Made by a program: the position numbers and the translations under genes
Notes under the pieces: model-generated
The model's input: only the letters and a program-made list of their open reading frames with translations
The model's database searches: none
Told to the model about the DNA's origin: nothing
Assembly (NCBI GenBank): GCA_016191435.1
Contig: JACPOQ010000032.1
Location: 62,001-126,000, forward strand
Source of the DNA: Chloroflexota bacterium
Lineage (GTDB): Bacteria > Chloroflexota > Dehalococcoidia > Tepidiformales > Tepidiformaceae
Direction: 5' to 3'
Length of the DNA: 64,000 nucleotides
In this document: positions 61,413 to 64,000 of the stretch, in pieces
Layout: each line of letters begins with the position of its first letter
Position numbering within the stretch: position 1 is the first letter of the stretch

Positions 61413-62294
61413 TTACTTCTCCTCCAGCGCGGCGGCGCCGCCAACGATGTCGAGGAGCTCCTTCGTGATCTGCTCCTGGCGGAGTTTGTTATACGTGAGG
61501 GTCAGTTCGCGCGTGATCTCCTGGGCGTTGTCGGTGGCGTTCTTCATCGCGACCATCTTGGCGGACTGCTCGCTCGCGGCGGATTCGAGCACCGCCTCGT
61601 AGATTTGCATCTCGATGTAGCGCGGGAGCAGGCGCGCGAGCACAACTTCGGGTGAGGGCTCGAAGATGTAGTCCGAACGAAACTCCTCGGCGGCAGCCAC
61701 GCTATCGGCCTGGGGCGCCTCGATGGGCAGCAGCTGGCGGATGACGGGGCGCTGCACAGCCGTCGAAACGAACTGGGAAAAGCTCATGTAGACGCGGTCG
61801 ACCGTGCCCGCGAGGTAGTCATCGATGATGAGCCGGGCGATGGCGAGCGTGTCGCCCTGCGTGGGGTAGTCCCCGAGGTCGGTGAACTCGGCGAGCACAT
61901 GGGCGTGCGCACGCACGAAGAAATCGCGGCCCTTCTTCCCGACGGCCACGACCGAGACGGGCTCGTGCTGCATGGCGACGAAGGTGCCGGCGGAGCGGTT
62001 GAGGTTCGAGTTCAAGCCGCCGCAAAGCCCCTTATCGGGCGTGATATGGAGGATCGCCACGTTGCGCACGGGACGGTTGGCAAGCAGCGGGTGGGCCGCT
62101 TCCTCATCGCCGCTGGCCATGGTCGCGAGGCCCGCGAGCACGACGCGCAGCTTCTCGGCGTAGGGCCGGGATTGCAGGGCGCGGTCCTGGGCGCGCCGCA
62201 TCTTGGAAGCTGCGACGAGCTGGATTGCGTTCGTGATCTTCGCGCTGTTCTTGACGCTTGCGATGCGTCGCTTGAGCTGGCGAATCGTGGGCAT
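61413..62294 (-). CDS. atpG: ATP synthase gamma subunit
   Basis: 293 residues from ATG at 62294; the frame is open further upstream but lies in the spacer. N-terminal helix MPTIRQLKRRIASVKNSAKITNAIQLVAASKMRRAQ in two blocks, central Rossmann-like part (ILHITPDKGLCGGLNSNLNR, VVAVGKKGRDFF) and C-terminal helix (SEQSAKMVAMKNATDNAQEI, LTYNKLRQEQITKELLDIVGG). Rotor shaft of F1. Its last codons carry the ribosome site of the HAD gene. Confidence 0.96.
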   Translation of the reverse strand: MPTIRQLKRRIASVKNSAKITNAIQLVAASKMRRAQDRALQSRPYAEKLRVVLAGLATMASGDEEAAHPLLANRPVRNVAILHITPDKGLCGGLNSNLNRSAGTFVAMQHEPVSVVAVGKKGRDFFVRAHAHVLAEFTDLGDYPTQGDTLAIARLIIDDYLAGTVDRVYMSFSQFVSTAVQRPVIRQLLPIEAPQADSVAAAEEFRSDYIFEPSPEVVLARLLPRYIEMQIYEAVLESAASEQSAKMVAMKNATDNAQEITRELTLTYNKLRQEQITKELLDIVGGAAALEEK

Positions 62295-62397
62295 TGGCCT
62301 GTTCCCATCCGGGTGGTGATCCCGGCCGGGCCACCATGGCTCGGCCGGTGTTGCGCGATGGGCCCGTGCCCATCGCCTGTTTGCGCAATCAGGCTTC

Positions 62398-63900
62398 CTA
62401 GAAGGGCACCGTCTGCTTGAAGGATGTGAGCGCCGCCTTGAGCTTGTCGGCGATTTCGGGCGTGAGCACGGGGTTCGCGGCAATCTCCTGGAGGATCTCC
62501 GGGTGGTTGCTCGCCATGAACTTGCGCAGGCCATCTTCAAACGAGCGGATTTTCGGTACCGGCACGTCATCGAGGATGCCGCTCGTGAGCGAATAAAGGA
62601 CCGCCACCTCTTCGGCCATGCTTAGCGGCGTAAACTGGGGCTGCTTCAGCATCTCCGTCGCGCGCTGGCCGCGTTCGAGCTGGCGGCGCGTCGAGATGTC
62701 GAGGTCGCTGGTCCCGAACTGGGCGAAGGCCTGGAGTTCGCGATACTGGGACATCTCGCCCTTGAGGCCGCCCGAGACCGACTTCATCGCCTTCGTCTGT
62801 GCCGACGAACCGACGCGGCTCACCGAAAGCCCGGTGTTGATGGCGGGGCGGATACCCGAGTTGAAGAGGTCCGACTCCAGGTAGATCTGGCCGTCGGTGA
62901 TGGAGATGACGTTCGTCGGGATGTAGGCGGACACGTCGTTCGCCTGCGTTTCGATAATCGGGAGCGCGCTGAGCGAGCCGCCCGCTTCGAGGCGCGCGGC
63001 GCGTTCCAGGAGCCGGCTGTGCAGGTAGAACACGTCGCCGGGATAGGCTTCGCGGCCCGGCGGGCGGCGGAGCAGCAGCGAGATCTCGCGGTAGGCCCAG
63101 GCGTGCTTGCTGAGGTCGTCATAGACGATGAGCGCGTCCCGGCCGCTTTCCATGATCTCTTCGCCGATGGCGCAGCCCGAGTAGGGCGCGAGGTATTGGA
63201 GCGCGGCCGAATCGGAGGCGTTCGCGGCCACGATGACCGTGTGCTCCATCGCTCCGGCCTCTTCGAGCAATCCCACGACCTGGGCAACCTTGCTCGCTTT
63301 CTGGCCGATGGCGACGTAGATGCAGGTCAGGTCGCCGCCCTTCTGGTTGATGATCGTGTCGAGCGCGATGGCCGTCTTGCCCGTGGAGCGGTCACCGATG
63401 ATGAGCTCGCGCTGCCCGCGGCCGATGGGGAACATCGCGTCGATCGACTTGATACCCGTCTGGACCGGCTGGTTCACGCTCTTGCGGAGCGTCACGCCGG
63501 GGGCGATGCGCTCAATCGGGCGGGTGCGGGTGGTCGCGATGGGGCCCTTGCCATCAATCGGGTTCCCCAGCGGGTCCACGACGCGGCCGACAAGCGCATC
63601 GCCGACGGGGATCTGGATGATGCGCCCGGTGGCGCGCACTTCATCACCCTCTTTGATGTCGATGAACTCGCCGAGGATGACGGCGCTCACCGACTCTTCA
63701 CCCAGGTTCAGGGCGAGGCCCATGGAACCGTTGGAGAACTCGATGAGCTCGGAGTACATGGCCCCGGCGAGGCCGTGGATGCGGGCGACGCCATCGCCGG
63801 CTTCGATCACCGTCCCGACGTCGGTGGCCACCGTGGTGGTGCCAAAGCCTTCGATCTGCTCGCGCAGGATCGAAGCGATTTCCTCAGCGCGTATCGCCAT
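62398..63900 (-). CDS. atpA: ATP synthase alpha subunit
   Basis: 500 residues from ATG at 63900. Landmarks: [38 protein letters not shown], Walker [18 protein letters not shown] (Ser replaces the common Gln), [15 protein letters not shown], Walker [36 protein letters not shown] in blocks, and the Arg finger near [15 protein letters not shown]. Non-catalytic nucleotide-binding subunit of F1. The 43-base spacer to atpH and 103-base spacer to atpG are consistent with one operon. Confidence 0.97.
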   Translation of the reverse strand: MAIRAEEIASILREQIEGFGTTTVATDVGTVIEAGDGVARIHGLAGAMYSELIEFSNGSMGLALNLGEESVSAVILGEFIDIKEGDEVRATGRIIQIPVGDALVGRVVDPLGNPIDGKGPIATTRTRPIERIAPGVTLRKSVNQPVQTGIKSIDAMFPIGRGQRELIIGDRSTGKTAIALDTIINQKGGDLTCIYVAIGQKASKVAQVVGLLEEAGAMEHTVIVAANASDSAALQYLAPYSGCAIGEEIMESGRDALIVYDDLSKHAWAYREISLLLRRPPGREAYPGDVFYLHSRLLERAARLEAGGSLSALPIIETQANDVSAYIPTNVISITDGQIYLESDLFNSGIRPAINTGLSVSRVGSSAQTKAMKSVSGGLKGEMSQYRELQAFAQFGTSDLDISTRRQLERGQRATEMLKQPQFTPLSMAEEVAVLYSLTSGILDDVPVPKIRSFEDGLRKFMASNHPEILQEIAANPVLTPEIADKLKAALTSFKQTVPF

Positions 63901-63943
63901 AGGGGCGTTCCCTCTTTCTACTGTGACGCCGGGCCGGCAGGCC

Positions 63944-64000
63944 TCAGCGGGCTCCTTCAAGCTGACGGCGGAGCTGTCGCAGCCGCGTGCGGATGCTGCC
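63944..64000 (-). CDS. atpH: ATP synthase delta subunit, C-terminal end only
   Basis: Only 18 codons plus stop are inside the window: [18 protein letters not shown]. This is the usual end of AtpH (DGSxRxRLxQLxxxL), and the gene is in the expected place upstream of atpA. The rest lies beyond the right edge. Confidence 0.85.
   Translation of the reverse strand, partial: GSIRTRLRQLRRQLEGAR

Overview
The window is high-GC bacterial DNA, most likely from a Chloroflexota genome of the Dehalococcoidia/Tepidiformia type (inference). The basis is the gene mix: a monoderm-type Tad/Flp pilus locus without a visible secretin, Rex, SelA, MurA directly followed by MreB, a phosphorylated-serine pathway, CtaG and an F-type ATP synthase operon. 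No rRNA and no CRISPR array were seen. One tRNA, tRNA-Pro(UGG), is present.

Layout. 1-9.1 kb (minus strand) is a complete-looking tad locus: CpaB, TadZ, TadA, TadB, TadC, Flp pilin, two TadE pseudopilins, a TadG-like protein, a lipoprotein, a PKD-like secreted protein and a LysM membrane protein cut by the window edge. 9.3-29.5 kb is an accessory island. It holds an AbiEi/AbiEii toxin-antitoxin pair (9.9-11.6 kb) and a co-directional, tightly overlapping plasmid-like replication/repair cassette (12.3-22.9 kb: microprotein, CHC2/Toprim primase, Rad52-like annealase, RadC/JAB, DUF2958, a string of small unknown proteins, DUF6094-type methyltransferase, SNF2-type helicase). It continues with a type II CBASS antiphage operon (23.5-28.1 kb: CD-NTase, E2-E1 Cap2, JAB Cap3, HNH-SAVED Cap5 and an overlapping 84-residue fifth gene) and ends in a serine-recombinase remnant (28.2-29.3 kb).

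29.5-41.7 kb is mostly chromosomal: FAD oxidoreductase, 1-Cys peroxiredoxin, HD-GYP/LuxR regulator, rhodanese, CtaG, AsnC-like protein, tRNA-Pro, threonine aldolase, response regulator, Uma2 and a thiolase/OB-fold pair. It contains a small wreck at 33.3-34.0 kb, where an ABC substrate-binding protein fragment and an IS481 transposase tail abut and truncate the rhodanese gene. 41.8-54.5 kb carries an orphan protein, ComEC, RNase PH, HIT, DUF1015, a Phd/VapC pair, a HTH-fused phosphoglycerate dehydrogenase with a class V aminotransferase, SelA, Rex and AlkD. 54.7-64 kb (minus strand) carries MreB, MurA (with Asp at the catalytic Cys position), a frameshifted VOC gene, a second Uma2, and the ATP synthase operon atpH-A-G-[HAD-enoyl-CoA hydratase]-D-C, in which two metabolic genes interrupt the ATP synthase order.

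The most interesting regions are the CBASS operon with its fifth gene and long cap3/cap5 overlap, the unknown small genes of the replication cassette, the HTH-phosphoglycerate dehydrogenase fusion with nearby palindromes, and several dyads that look like operators. All functional statements come from reading motifs by eye; no search was run.
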